Assembly: GCA_963575745.1 (NCBI GenBank)
Contig: CAUYUJ010017912.1
Coordinates: 70,001-134,000 of the forward strand
Direction of reading: 5' to 3'
Origin: Prorocentrum cordatum
Lineage: Eukaryota > Sar > Dinophyceae > Prorocentrales > Prorocentraceae
DNA length: 64,000 bases
Shown here one piece after another: positions 31,310 to 41,312 of the stretch. Position 1 is the stretch's first letter. Each line of letters opens with the position of its first letter. The notes beneath the pieces are model-generated. The model was given only the letters and a program-made list of their open reading frames with translations, was not told the DNA's origin and did not search any database. Both the position numbers and the translations under genes were made by a program.

Positions 31310-32420
31310 TTCGACCGCGCAAGAAGCCACCGCAACCATAAGTTTCGGACGTTTTAAACATGTATGTCGGTTGTTGATGCGTTGCGGCTGTCGTCGGCAA
31401 GTGTTTCTTTCTCCCAACCATCCTGTGGTATTGGGTCCTCGTTTTGAAGAGACAGCGCCCCGCGTCCCACCTCTCCTCCTCCTCTCCTCTTCCCCTCCCC
31501 CTCCTTCCGCTCCTCCACCCTCCACCTCCCTGCCGCTGCCCTCCGCGTGCCTCTATTTCGGCACACCCCTCACACGAAACGTGGCCCCATAGGGAGCTCC
31601 ACCGAAGGCTTCAGCGGCAGGGTTCGCATGGCGGCCCCGCATTTCGGCGCACCTCTCACACGGTTCGTGGCCCCATGAGGGGCTCCGCCGAAGGCCCCAT
31701 TGGCAGGTTTGGCATGGCGGCCCCGCTACATTTTGGCGCATCCCTCACAGTGTTCGTGGCCCCGCAGGGAGCTCCACCGAAGGCTTCAGTGGCAGGGTTC
31801 GCATGGCGGCCCCGCCCCATTTTGGCGCACCCCTTGCACGGTTCGTGGCCCCATCGGGAATTCCCTTTGCTTCGTCCCACTTGCCCTGCGGTTCTCACAC
31901 TTGCGCATGGTTAGGTCTTTCGCCAGGATAATTTGACGACGTGCTTTCTCGTGGTGTTGCAGCGCTGCCACATGCAGCGCGTTCGCTGTAGAGATTCCCT
32001 TCGATGTGCTTGCGCGAGGACGAGTGGGGATCATGGGCGGCATTGCCTGTTCGCCACGACGCACGCGCGCGCTGCTCACGGGAGTTCGTATTCATAGGAA
32101 TGTGGTCCTTGCGGCATTGCAGCACAATGTGTAGATGGCGTGATATTGTTTGTTTGCTAGCTGCACGTCTCTTGCATGGTCGAATCGCTCCCGCGCTGCG
32201 ATCTTGTGTTGTTTCGTCCAGCGCTTGCGCTTGCGACTTTCTTTTGGGGCGTCGATCGTTTGTTCTTCGCATCTCGCCCGGCCTCTTCTCTTCCCAGCTA
32301 TACAATCTTGATTGGTATGGGGGGAAAAGGACGGGGCGAGTCTCTCCAGGTACACTTGGCATTCGCGTTTTGGATGTTGCGTGAGCCTCTCCAGGTACAC
32401 TTGCACTTCGAGTTATTGAT
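31310..32420. repeat. ~1-kb dispersed repeat, copy 1 (interrupted)
   Basis: Blocks here match 51,350-52,050 in order: cgcaagaagccaccgcaacc (51,364 region), ccttcgatgtgcttgcgcga (51,531), a block near 32,080 with ggagttcgtattcat (51,615), and gcgcttgcgcttgcgacttt (51,948). It is interrupted by 89-bp satellite cluster 2. Minus-strand reading of parts is similar between copies. Confidence 0.65.
31565..31865. repeat. 89-bp satellite, cluster 2 (about 3.5 units)
   Basis: Anchors at 31,590, about 31,676, 31,765 and 31,854 (periods 86, 89, 89). It is preceded by a TCC-rich tract and by ttgggtcctcgttttgaa-like sequence, and followed by gcgcatggttaggtctttcg. Confidence 0.9.
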
Positions 32421-32439
32421 GTTGCGTGATTGTCTGCAT

Positions 32440-32760
32440 GTAGTTTACTCTCCACCTCCCCAGAACACCGCCGAGGGAACAGGTGGAGAATCGCGTGAGA
32501 GTACCGGCCAACCGTGGCTGGCTGGGTTGGCTTGCGCCCATCGACCCCAACCCCTCTCCACCTCACGCGTTGGGCCGTTGGCACTTCAGCTTTCTTCCGA
32601 TCAAGGAATGTGGGGAGATCGTGAAGGAGTTTTCCCCCCTCCTTCATTCGCATTGCGTCGGTTCCCCAATTCTCTTGCGGTTTTGGGTCCTCGTTTTGAA
32701 ATGACAGCGTCCCGCGTTCTTCACTCATTCCTCCTTCCTCCTCCCCCTCCTCCTTCCTCC
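32440..32760. other. Unassigned spacer
   Basis: Includes gggtcctcgttttgaaatga at about 32,684, matching about 31,434, the entry module of satellite cluster 2. The long minus-strand frame across 31,895-32,839 begins in microsatellite poly-Asp and I do not treat it as a gene. Confidence 0.4.
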
Positions 32761-32835
32761 CACCATCATCATCATCATCACCATCATCATCAGCAGCAGC
32801 ATCATCATCATCAACATCGTTGTCGTCATCATCGC
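32761..32835. repeat. CAT/CAG microsatellite
   Basis: catcatcat with cagcagcagcat, at the entrance of satellite cluster 3. Confidence 0.95.
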
Positions 32836-32839
32836 CCAT

Positions 32840-33585
32840 GTCGGCACACTCTTCGCACGCTTCGTGGCCCCATCGGGAGCTCCACCGACGGTTCCAGTGG
32901 CGACGTTACCATGCGACCGTGCCACCAATTTCGGCACACTCCTCACGGTTCGTGGCCCCATAGGGAGCTCCACCTAAGGCCCCAGTGGCAACGTTCCAAT
33001 GCGCCCGCGCGACAAGTTGTTGCACACCACTCACACGGCTCGTGACCCCATAGGGAGCTCCACCCAGGGCCCGAGCGGCGACGTTCCTATGCGTCCGCGC
33101 CATCCAGCCCGACACACCCATCACACGGCTCGTAGCCCCATATGGAGCTCCACCTAAGGCCCGAGTTGCGACGTTCCCATGCGTCCGCGCCACCCATGTC
33201 GGCACACTCATCACACGGTTTGTGGCCCCATAGGGAGTTCCACCGAAGGCCTCAGTGGCGACGTTCCCATGCGTCCGCGCCACGCATTTCGGCACATGTT
33301 TCACACGGTTCGTGGCCTGGGCCACCCATGTTTGGCATACTTTTCGCAGGGTTCGTGGCCCCAAACGGAGCTCCTTTTAATGTTCCAAGGTTCCAGCGGC
33401 GACGTTCCCATGCGTCCTCGCCACCCACTTCGGCACACCTCTCCTTACACCGTTCGTGACCCCATAGAGAGCTCCACCGAAGGCCTTAGTGGCGACGTTA
33501 CCATGCGTCCGCGCGACCCATTTTCTGCACGCCCCCCCTATCGGTTCGTGGCCCCACATAGGGAGCGCCACCGAATACGATATCC
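32840..33585. repeat. 90-bp satellite, cluster 3 (about 8 units)
   Basis: Anchors at 32,872, 32,961, 33,051, 33,141, 33,231, about 33,364, 33,465 and 33,559. Four of the first steps are 89-90 bp, so the minus strand stays open for 152 codons (32,906-33,364), reading repeats of GGAPYGATNRV ... RTHGNVAT. Later steps vary (about 133, 101 and 94), through insertion. Confidence 0.9.
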
Positions 33586-33631
33586 ACAATTGCGGTATTC
33601 ACATCTGCGCATGGTTGGGTGTCTCGCCAGG

Positions 33632-33900
33632 CTCATTTCACTGCGCGCATCTCAGCGTGGAACGCTCGGTCGACCCGCGGAGGGTGCGATTTCGTTGACA
33701 GATCATGCGCGTTGCGGCTGTGCGTAGGTAGAGAATAGGGCGTTTGCGTCATGCCGACTTGCTCGCGGCAGGTCCCGCGCGCCGCGATTGCGCATCTTTT
33801 GGCGTGGCGAGTTTTCGGGCACCGCCAACACAGCCGTACCGCAGTGGCCTCTGGAGACCTCGTGGGATCCTCTGGCAGAGGTGGTCCTAGGGTCAAGTTG
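33632..33900. repeat. ~1-kb dispersed repeat, partial copy 2
   Basis: Matches 52,060-52,290: gttgacagatcatgcgcgtt, gcgtcatgccgacttgctcg and ggcgtggcgagttttcgggc have counterparts in the same order. The minus strand reads a peptide with RGTCREQVGMTQ that is also seen at 52.2 kb (RGTCREQIGMTH). Confidence 0.75.
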
Positions 33901-34087
33901 AGGGAAGACGTACGCTGACCATGACCACGATGTCGCGGGATCTTGTCGACGTCGATTTTGGTCATGGCCCATGCTTGCCGTCGCCGATTAGCGAGGATGA
34001 TCCACGAATCGACGGTGACCAAGATGGCGCCTCATAGCTCGCTCGAGCCCAAAGTGTACGACGCCTTGGGCCAGCAGTGCTTGAGAG

Positions 34088-34128
34088 GAGGAGGAGGAGG
34101 AGGAGGAGGAGGAGGAGGAGGAGGACCA
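34088..34128. repeat. GGA microsatellite
   Basis: Pure AGG/GGA tract of about 40 bp. Confidence 0.95.
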
Positions 34129-34239
34129 CTGTAAACCCACGACTCATCAACGATGTCGGAACAAACCCTCCCTCCGAGTTCCCTCTTCGTTGGCCCCTAC
34201 AAAGGTTCATTTTCCACTCAGGGAACAGCCTCGCTGGGA

Positions 34240-34445
34240 AGCAACCGTTTGAAGATCCGGAAGCATGTCAAAACACCATTCGCGGGACTCCAACGCCACG
34301 GATCAATTTGATTGTTGGGTCTTGACGGTCCTGAATCGTGCCAGAAAGCCGTCCTTGGGACTTCAACACCGCGAATCAACGTAATTGTTGCACCCGCACA
34401 ATCTTGAGTCATTCCAGAACAAAATCGTTGGTACTTTGTCAATAG
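34240..34445. repeat. ~71-bp tandem repeat, about 3 degenerate units
   Basis: ggactccaacgccacggatcaat near 34,287 recurs as ggacttcaacaccgcgaatcaac near 34,358; the paired ggtcctgaatcgtgccagaa and caatcttgagtcattccaga segments also match. Confidence 0.75.
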
Positions 34446-34447
34446 GA

Positions 34448-34890
34448 ACCCGTGAAGCTCTTGCACATTATCTAAACGAATGTGCGTGGGGCTACGGCGA
34501 GAGCCACATGTTTAGAACGAACCGCCCTCAATTCGCAAAGCTCTTGCAAATTGTTAAGACGAGTTCGCGCGGCGCTATGGCGAGAACCATTGTTTGAAAA
34601 CCAACTGCCTTCAATCCGTAAAAACCTTGCAAATGTTTAAATCAAATGTGCGCGACGCTAAGGCGAGAGTCACAGTTTGAAAATCTTCCCCCCTCAATCC
34701 GTGAAGCTCCTGGCAAATTTTGAAAACGAATGTGCGCGGCGCCAGGGTGAGCGCCACATTAAAAAAAACCGCCCGCCCTCAATCCGTGAAACCCTTGCAA
34801 CATTTACACGCGAATGTGCGCGGCGCTCATGCTAGATTCTCATTTTTTGCACCACCCGCCCTCCATTTGTGAAGCGGTTGCCGATGATTG
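34448..34890. repeat. 83-bp tandem satellite, about 5 units
   Basis: The anchor ccgtgaagctcttgca falls at 34,451, 34,534, 34,617, 34,700, 34,785 and 34,868. Each unit also contains cgaatgtgcgcggcgct and ccgccctcaatc. No coding frame is conserved. Confidence 0.9.
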
Positions 34891-35057
34891 AGCTTGAGGG
34901 TCATAGGTGGTGAGGAAATGTCAGGCGAAACGCCCAGCCCGCTCTTTCGACGGGCCCCGGGTGCGAGAGGGAGGAGTTATGTACAAGGTCAAGGAATGAA
35001 GGAGGAGGAGGAAGAATGCGCAGTTGTGAGAGTAAATGCCCCTGGGCGATGTGCACT

Positions 35058-35116
35058 ATGGAGGAGGAGGAGGAGGAGGAGGAGGAGGAGGAGGAGGAGG
35101 AGGAGGAGGAGGAGGC
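35058..35116. repeat. GGA microsatellite
   Basis: Near-perfect GGA tract of about 57 bp. Confidence 0.95.
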
Positions 35117-35119
35117 AGG

Positions 35120-35720
35120 CCACTGATGCCTGAACTGGGGTGCGACCGGTCCCCCGTGGAGGCATTCTTCCACGGCTCGCTCCTTGAGCAGCTGTTGCGG
35201 CAGGACCCTGCGCGCCAGGAGCCGCAGAGGGAGGATGTGGAGGAGCCTCGTCCTCGCCATCGAGGCTCCTCCTCCTCCTCCGCCTACTCCTCCTCGCTAT
35301 CCGGCTACTTGCTGCACGACTGCTACTTGCCTTTTCTTTGTCAGGAAGGCGCGCATGGGCTGCGGCGCGCACAGCGTCGCGGCTCTCCTGACGCCTTACG
35401 CCTGCCTGCGCTTGCGGCTTGCTCAAGGCAGAACAGGAGGATAAGGAACCAGAAAAGCATAATGACAGCTGTCGACGCCCCGAGGGCCGGCCCGAGGGCG
35501 GGCGACAGGCGTGATTAGCACGCTGGACGTGACATTCGCAGAATATAGCGAAACTGCTTCGAAGAGCGGCGGCTCTAATTTTCAGGCCCCACGGGATCTT
35601 GGGAGCAACACCTGTCAAACCTTCATTGCCAGGTGAGCAGGAGGGAGGAGGAATTGAGCTGGGAGGGGTGGAGGATCCTTTCAGATCCTGTTGGCCAGTT
35701 CCCAGGTCCGCAGCGTGCAC
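35120..35720. other. Unassigned GC-rich segment
   Basis: A minus-strand frame (34,989-35,810) is open for 273 codons but passes through the GGA tract as poly-Leu and has no motif I recognise. The inverted words gaggagcctcgtcctcgcca and cgaggctcctcctcctcc near 35,240-35,275 form a weak hairpin. Confidence 0.35.
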
Positions 35721-35726
35721 CCTTAC

Positions 35727-35954
35727 AGGCCTCGCGGAGGGGGTTGGAGTAGATGGGGTCGGGGAGTCACGCCACATAGCCGATGCATCGCCGATGCGTC
35801 GGCGATGCATCAGCGAACTATCGGCGACGTCGGCGATGCATCGGCACCGTCGGCGTGGAGAAGATTAGGCTCCACATCTAGCCGCATCGCCGATGCATCG
35901 GCAATTCGGCGCGACCCTCCGACCATATCTTCTCCGACCCCATCTGGGAGGCCT
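35727..35954. mobile_element. MITE-like inverted-repeat element, copy 2
   Basis: 228 bp, related to 30,554-30,740. The left end reads AGGCCTCGCGG then GATGGGGTCGGGGAGTCACG; the complement of the right end reads AGGCCTCCCAGATGGGGTCG. The core carries at least four CGATGCATCG-type words. Arms are less well matched than in copy 1, and I see no clear target-site duplication. Confidence 0.65.
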
Positions 35955-36119
35955 GGAACCCTGTCAGACGAAACACCACCACCTGGCCTGGGAGCTGACG
36001 CCCCCAAGCCTCACGGCGATGCAACGCCGAAACGGGTGCACCCCGCGGACGACGGGTTTCTTTTTCGCGCCCCAGCACGTCCACGCCGCCCCAGCGGCTC
36101 CCACACACGCGCATTCGAG

Positions 36120-36186
36120 GGGTAGGAGGGGTAGGAGGAGGAGGAGGAGGAGGAGAAGGAGGAGGAGGAGGAGGAGGAGGAGGAGA
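36120..36186. repeat. GGA array at the 3' end of LINE F
   Basis: GGA tract beginning about 65 bp after the LINE F stop codon. On the element's sense strand it is TCC, the same as the sequence before its leader at 42,600. Confidence 0.9.
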
Positions 36187-36250
36187 GGTAAGATAAGACG
36201 AGGGCGGACGGCATCCAAGAAACCGACCGCGGAGATAAAACGGAGACAAA

Positions 36251-37057
36251 TTAAACCGACTCCTCATCCTCCCCCGCACCCCGACGGGCGGCCTGCAGCT
36301 CCCAGAACGGGAGCGAGTCCACCGTGAGGCCGAAGCGGGCGAGGAGGGGCCCACGCCCCATGGGAACCTGCCACGGCGGTCCCCTGGGGAAAACGGCTCT
36401 GGAGGCGGGCGCCGTCACGCACGCCTGGGGACGGTCGAGAATGGCCCTCGCCAAGTCCAGGAGATCCCCAGGGACGGGCCTCTCGAGACAACTCACCCTC
36501 CAGCCTTTGTACTTGCTAAGCCACCTGGGGAAGAGACCCGCGAGCAACCTCGATCGCTGCTGCTTGAGCCCCTTCCCCGCATTGTGACCGTGACATACGC
36601 GGACAGCGAGCTCCCTGACCCCGCCCCACGCATAAGCCCCACACGAAATACAACACACGATGCGTGGGGCGGAGACAACGGAGGCTCCCGTCTGATCAAA
36701 AACGTGGCAAACCCGCAGGTTGTGCAGAGACAGCCTCATCAAAATAGTGAGCTCAGGGTCACACGGCCCCGCCTGGGCAGTGGCGGAGAGCACGGCCCTG
36801 AACCGCACAGACACGGGGGGAATGGGGCGCTCTGCGGGGCGGCCCTGGCGAGGGCCCGAACCAGGCACCAGGCGCTTATCAGGCAGGCCCTCCGAGTCCA
36901 CCCATCCCCTCTCCCGCATCAGAAGCCCCTGCCGCCCAACCCACTGGCCCAACTCCCGCCCCAAGAGTCTTAAACCAGCGATTTCACGGGCGGCCTGTAC
37001 GACCGATGGATGCTGACCTGCCCCTCGCTTTGCGAGGGCGTCGGCAATGGCGTTAGC
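36251..37057 (-). pseudogene. LINE F: C-terminal part after a premature stop
   Basis: Same frame as ORF2, separated only by the TAG at 37,058-37,060. It completes RNase H (ANAIADALAKRGAGQHPSVV) and then gives the tail zinc domain: NLRVCHVFDQTG, CCISCGAYAWGGVRELAVRVC and KGLKQQRSRLLAGLFP. LINE A has a decayed copy. It ends at TAA 36,251-36,253, about 65 bp before GGA repeats. As read it would not be translated with ORF2 unless the stop is bypassed. Confidence 0.8.
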
Positions 37058-37060
37058 CTA
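37058..37060 (-). other. Single in-frame TAG in LINE F ORF2
   Basis: The minus strand reads TGG GAG CGT TAG GCT AAC, that is WER-stop-AN, inside the conserved RNase H helix. The same frame resumes at once and runs to 36,251. One base change from AAG or a similar sense codon would explain it. Confidence 0.85.
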
Positions 37061-40000
37061 ACGCTCCCAGTGAGTGGTGACGCCTCGCTCCACATCGCCC
37101 TCCGTGCAGTGGGCCTTCGTCTTATGGACCGCCAGCCCACCCTCGAAGGCCGCATGCACAGAGGTCCATATGTGAGCCTGGCCACAACGGGCACTCGTGG
37201 AGCGAACTCTCGACCGAACACAGGAGATCGTGGCAGCACAATCAGTCCAAACACCCTCGGGGTCCAAGGCGATCTGGCCGAGCATCTGGTACGCATAATC
37301 TTCGCCATCCTTGGCGAGCTGGAGGGGAGCGACATCCCACGGGACAGGGCCGAAAGCTCCAGAGATCATGGCACCAGTGTCATCGACCGAGATCACAGCC
37401 CACCCTGCTCTTCTCAGGAGCGGGTCCGAGGGGAAAATGGCCGAGCCGTCGGTAAAAAGTTTGCCAGACAGCAGGCCATCCTCGGGCCTTCGAATCCAGA
37501 AGACCCTGCACTTTTCGGACCTAAGCGGCGGGGGAACCAGCTCCCTGGGAGACGGGAAAATGCCCGAGGCAAAAAACTCCCCCTTGTCACCCCGCTGCCG
37601 AATTAGCTTGGCTGCAGCCAACGCTTCATCCGACAAGAAGAGGGAGCGGTCAGCCGCCCATGCCTCGCAGACAAACCTACGGTGGAACGTGGTCCCTGGG
37701 GCCCCCATGCACAGCCTGCAGAGGTTACACGACGCCAAGCCGTGTCGCTGCAGGCGGTCCTGGGTCAAGTGGGTCCCCGAGACCGCCGCCCTGAGAGAAT
37801 TCTTATGGGCCCTGTCCCAGTCATCGTTTCTCCTGGCGAACAAAAAGTCCAGAGGCTGCCAAAACACCGGCCGACACCACGACGACGACCCCTCACGAGC
37901 CTCCAGGGCACGAAAATCCGACATCTCTCTGGCAGCCTGCTGGGCAAGAGTGGCAACAGTCGACGGCGAAAGCCTGAGCAGGTCTATCTGCTCGCCCGTC
38001 GAAAGAACTATGAGGCGCGCCGATCTCGCTTCCCATCCCAGGTCCCCACAAGCAATCACAAACACGTGAGCAGGGGACGTAGCCCTCGACCACGGGCGAC
38101 TGGTGGTGGCAAGCGATCGAACGGCATCCTCAAAAACCGCCTGCAGGATCGATATGCTGGGGGGTCCGTCCCAGACAGCCCGAGCCCACTCGAACACAAC
38201 CTGCTTGAAATACAACGGTGCGGGATCCATGGTCCTACCCTGCTTAAACGTGCGGAGTTTTAAACCCACAGACGCCCCCTGCTTGGCAGGAGCCAGAGAC
38301 AAGAGGGCCTGCGTGCGGATCCTTTTTAACTGAGACCAAGGAAGCCCTCTCACCGAGGCCCCCCACAACGCCGAGGCCTGAGGGCCCGCCCTCTGGATGT
38401 GCCCCACATAGGCCCCAGCGCGCCTCAGAGAGCGGAGGCGCGACGACCTACGCATGCAAGTCTTGACCCTGTTGGAGGCTATGGGGGCCAACCTAGAAGA
38501 GCTCACTTGCCAATCGGTCCCCAGACTCCTAATCACAGCCTTCTTCTTGAAGGACGCCTTCCACGCACTGGCCAGCCCTTCAGCAACCCCTTTCGATGAC
38601 GCAAGAACCTGTGATTTTTTCTCCGACAGCACAAGACGCAGCCTGCGCAGGCCATCGATCAGCTTGCCCCCGACGCCGCCCAGCTCCCTGACGACGTGGA
38701 GGCTCGTGCCGACGGACTGCACGCTGATGTCATCTATCACATTCCTCACCATCGACGTCGGGTGCTCGCTCTCGACCGTGGTGAGCAGGCGAAAAAGCAG
38801 GACTCTCGCCATGCACGTCGCGAGCGAGCAGCCCGCGAGCACCGTGCCTGAGGCGTGGAAGACCTCGGAGACGCAGCCGCTGAAGGACACCGCACGCGGC
38901 CCCGAGTAAAGCGAGCATGCCGCTCTACAGAGCCTGGTCGAGAACTTCACCGCCTCCGCCTCAGCGAACAAAACTGCGTGACATACCCGCTCGTAAAACT
39001 TGTCTAAGTCCGTGGCCAATGTAGCTGACTGCATGCCCCTGCTGCGCGCAAAGTGCGCCATTATCTGGCGCACCCAGCCAGCTCTATCGCATTCTCGATC
39101 TCGCACACCCCAGAAGACTCCAGCAGCGTGTTGGTCCTCCCAGAGCTTGGCCTCCTCTCGCCGCACCTTGCCCCAGACCCTCAGGATGGAGCAGATGAGG
39201 GCGATCGGCCTCACACCCGAGCCGTCAGGTTTGCCCAAGAAGACCATCAGAGTCGGCCATCTGTCCGAGAGCTGCGGGTCGGCCTCCCGCATCTCCATGA
39301 GGTCCACCAGCCTCTCCATGAAGTCGTCGTCGAGCAGGTCGAAGGAGCGCGGGTTCACGCAGTCCACCCCGCAGCCCACCTGGTGGGGGAAAGAGCGGCA
39401 CACCGCGCGAACTCGCTCAGCTGTCGGCCTGGGCAGCTCATCTCTCTGCGCGACTGCTGCCTGGATCTGTGAGATGCTCTCCTTGGCGTCTCCCCAGTAT
39501 TGCAACCAATACATGCGCATTGCCTGCACGGCAGCATCTCCTTGCAGCGCCCAGCCCTCAGGAACCACTGGCCCTTTCACCTGCGGCAAGTCCTTCAGGT
39601 ACCTGTGAGCACGACGGCCACCAGCTTTCACCGCGGACTGGGCCCACTCTCTCCACTCCTGCAGCTGTACCTTTGCCGCCGCCTGGGACGCCTCCAGCGC
39701 CGCTTGGTGGACGTTGGTCGCAAGGGTGGCCAGGTCCTCCCCACCCGCTTCCGCAACATTGCGCAGCGAGTGCAGGTCGAAATCCACGCTCTTGACCCCC
39801 GTCAGCATCGACAGGTCGAGGTGGTCTAGCTCCTCCAGCAGGCGTAGACGGGTATCGCCTCGGGCACGTCCCTTGCGACCATGCTGCCATCCGACCTGGC
39901 CCCTGAGACGCTCCCCCGGTTTGATGCCTTGGCCACCTTCACGGCCCAGGGGGTCTGCAGTAACCGGGTCTGTCGACGATTGGGCCTCAGCGCCTGCCAG

Positions 40001-41312
40001 CGGCGTCGGCCCAGAGTACGGCGACGTGTAGTCAGGTAGGATAAAGCCCATGGCACCCAGGGAAAGCGACGGACACTCGGCGCTGAGCCCCGCAACACTG
40101 GGCGCCGCTGGCCACTCCCCCGTGTGCTCCTCACGCCGCACGCAGGCCCCGCTTGAGCACGTGGGGGACGACTGGCCAACTGCTTCATCGCTGGCCGCAA
40201 GGGCGTCGTCCTGGAGCGCCTGGAACCTGGAAAGAATAGCCTCCAGCGACCTCCAGGCTCGCATCTGGGCCCCACTCCCAGACAGCGCCGCCTTCTCCAT
40301 CGACGCGGCGAGAGGCACCTGCCGCCGCTCGAACCCGTCGGCTCGACCGACGAAGCCTCTCTGCCCAGCACCGACGATGTCGAACTGGTTGCACAGCTCC
40401 AGCTCCATGTTGCTTAGCCACTGGCACCACGCATCTTCCAGCCGAACCCCTGCGGGCACCCCTGCGGGCCAGGGCCAGCGGTGCTCTGCAGGCTTCCGCA
40501 CAGGCCCAGTCCGCTGGGAAGTGGGGAAGGGCTTCCATGTCCTGCGAACATGCAGCGGTATATTCAGAGCGGGGCCCTTGAGCTGCATGGCAACAGCGAC
40601 GTGAGGCGACGAAGGGGTACCGTATACCGTGCGAACATCACTGACAAAGTTGGCAAGCCCCTGACTCACGATGTAGTAGTCGATCGTGGACCCTGCCTTG
40701 GACGCAAAGCAAGTCGGACCACTTGGGGCCACGATCGTGCCTTTGAGGAGCTCTACCCACTTGCACAGCTTGATATCCTCTGGCGGCAAGTTGAAGTCTC
40801 CTGCGAGAATCCACGGTGACCTGGACCGACGTAGGAACACTCCCAAGTCCTCCAGCATATCCCAAGTGAAAACCTTGTCGGATGCGTCCACAAAACCGTA
40901 GACGGAGCCCAGCAGCAGGCCGTGGGGGAAGGCGAAGTTGGCACGAATCAGCTTCAGCCTCGAGAAATAGCCAGACTGCACGCCGAGATGCTTAAGGCTC
41001 AATCCTGCGAACGCGATGTGGGACGCGACTGCCGTCAGCACTCCCCCTGACGACTCCGTGGCAAGCTGGCCCGTGGACTTCGCCCTGCCGAAGGCCCCGT
41101 GGTAGCCTCGAACTCGGAGCCAGCCTGCCGCACTATGAACTTTGGTGAGATCTTTCAACCGATGTTCCTGTCCAAAACACACGTGGGGCCGAGCATTGTC
41201 CCCCCAGCTCCTCTGCCAGTCCAAGCAGCCCTGGAAGGAGCTCCAGGCGCTCGAGTTGACAGTCCACAGCCTCCACAGCTGCTGCTCACGCTGTGGCCGT
41301 GCCGCCTTGCTA
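37058..41312 (-). CDS. LINE F ORF2: endonuclease, reverse transcriptase, RNase H
   Basis: Replication polyprotein of a non-LTR retrotransposon. The AP-type endonuclease is complete by motif: QEH (Glu near 41,165), AGDFN (about 40,790-40,805), STIDYY (about 40,690) and SSPH (about 40,605). RT: a fingers segment (LGKPDGSGVRPIALICS, about 39,220), motif A TDLDKFYERV (Asp near 39,009), motif B-like SGTVLAGCSLAT, and motif C NVIDDIS with the Asp pair at 38,729-38,734; Val takes the aromatic position of the usual YxDD. A Cys/His motif CNLCRLCMGAPGTTFHR (about 37,700) precedes RNase H (FTDGS about 37,450; WTDCAATI about 37,240). The frame stays open upstream to 42,559, but that part is a shadow of ORF1. 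There is no Met between the ORF1 stop and the first endonuclease motif, so the true start is unclear. It ends early at TAG 37,058. Confidence 0.9.

Noticed and set aside
31895-32839. 314-codon minus-strand frame as a gene
   Set aside because: It begins in microsatellite poly-Asp and runs through a dispersed repeat whose other copies are not open over the same span; only short peptide words are shared.
34448-34890. CRISPR array
   Set aside because: The 83-bp units are contiguous, diverged repeats without unique spacers, and the DNA is eukaryotic.
36251-36600. Independent host gene for the zinc-domain protein
   Set aside because: It is in the same frame as LINE F ORF2, directly after one stop, and LINE A has the same domain in the same place.
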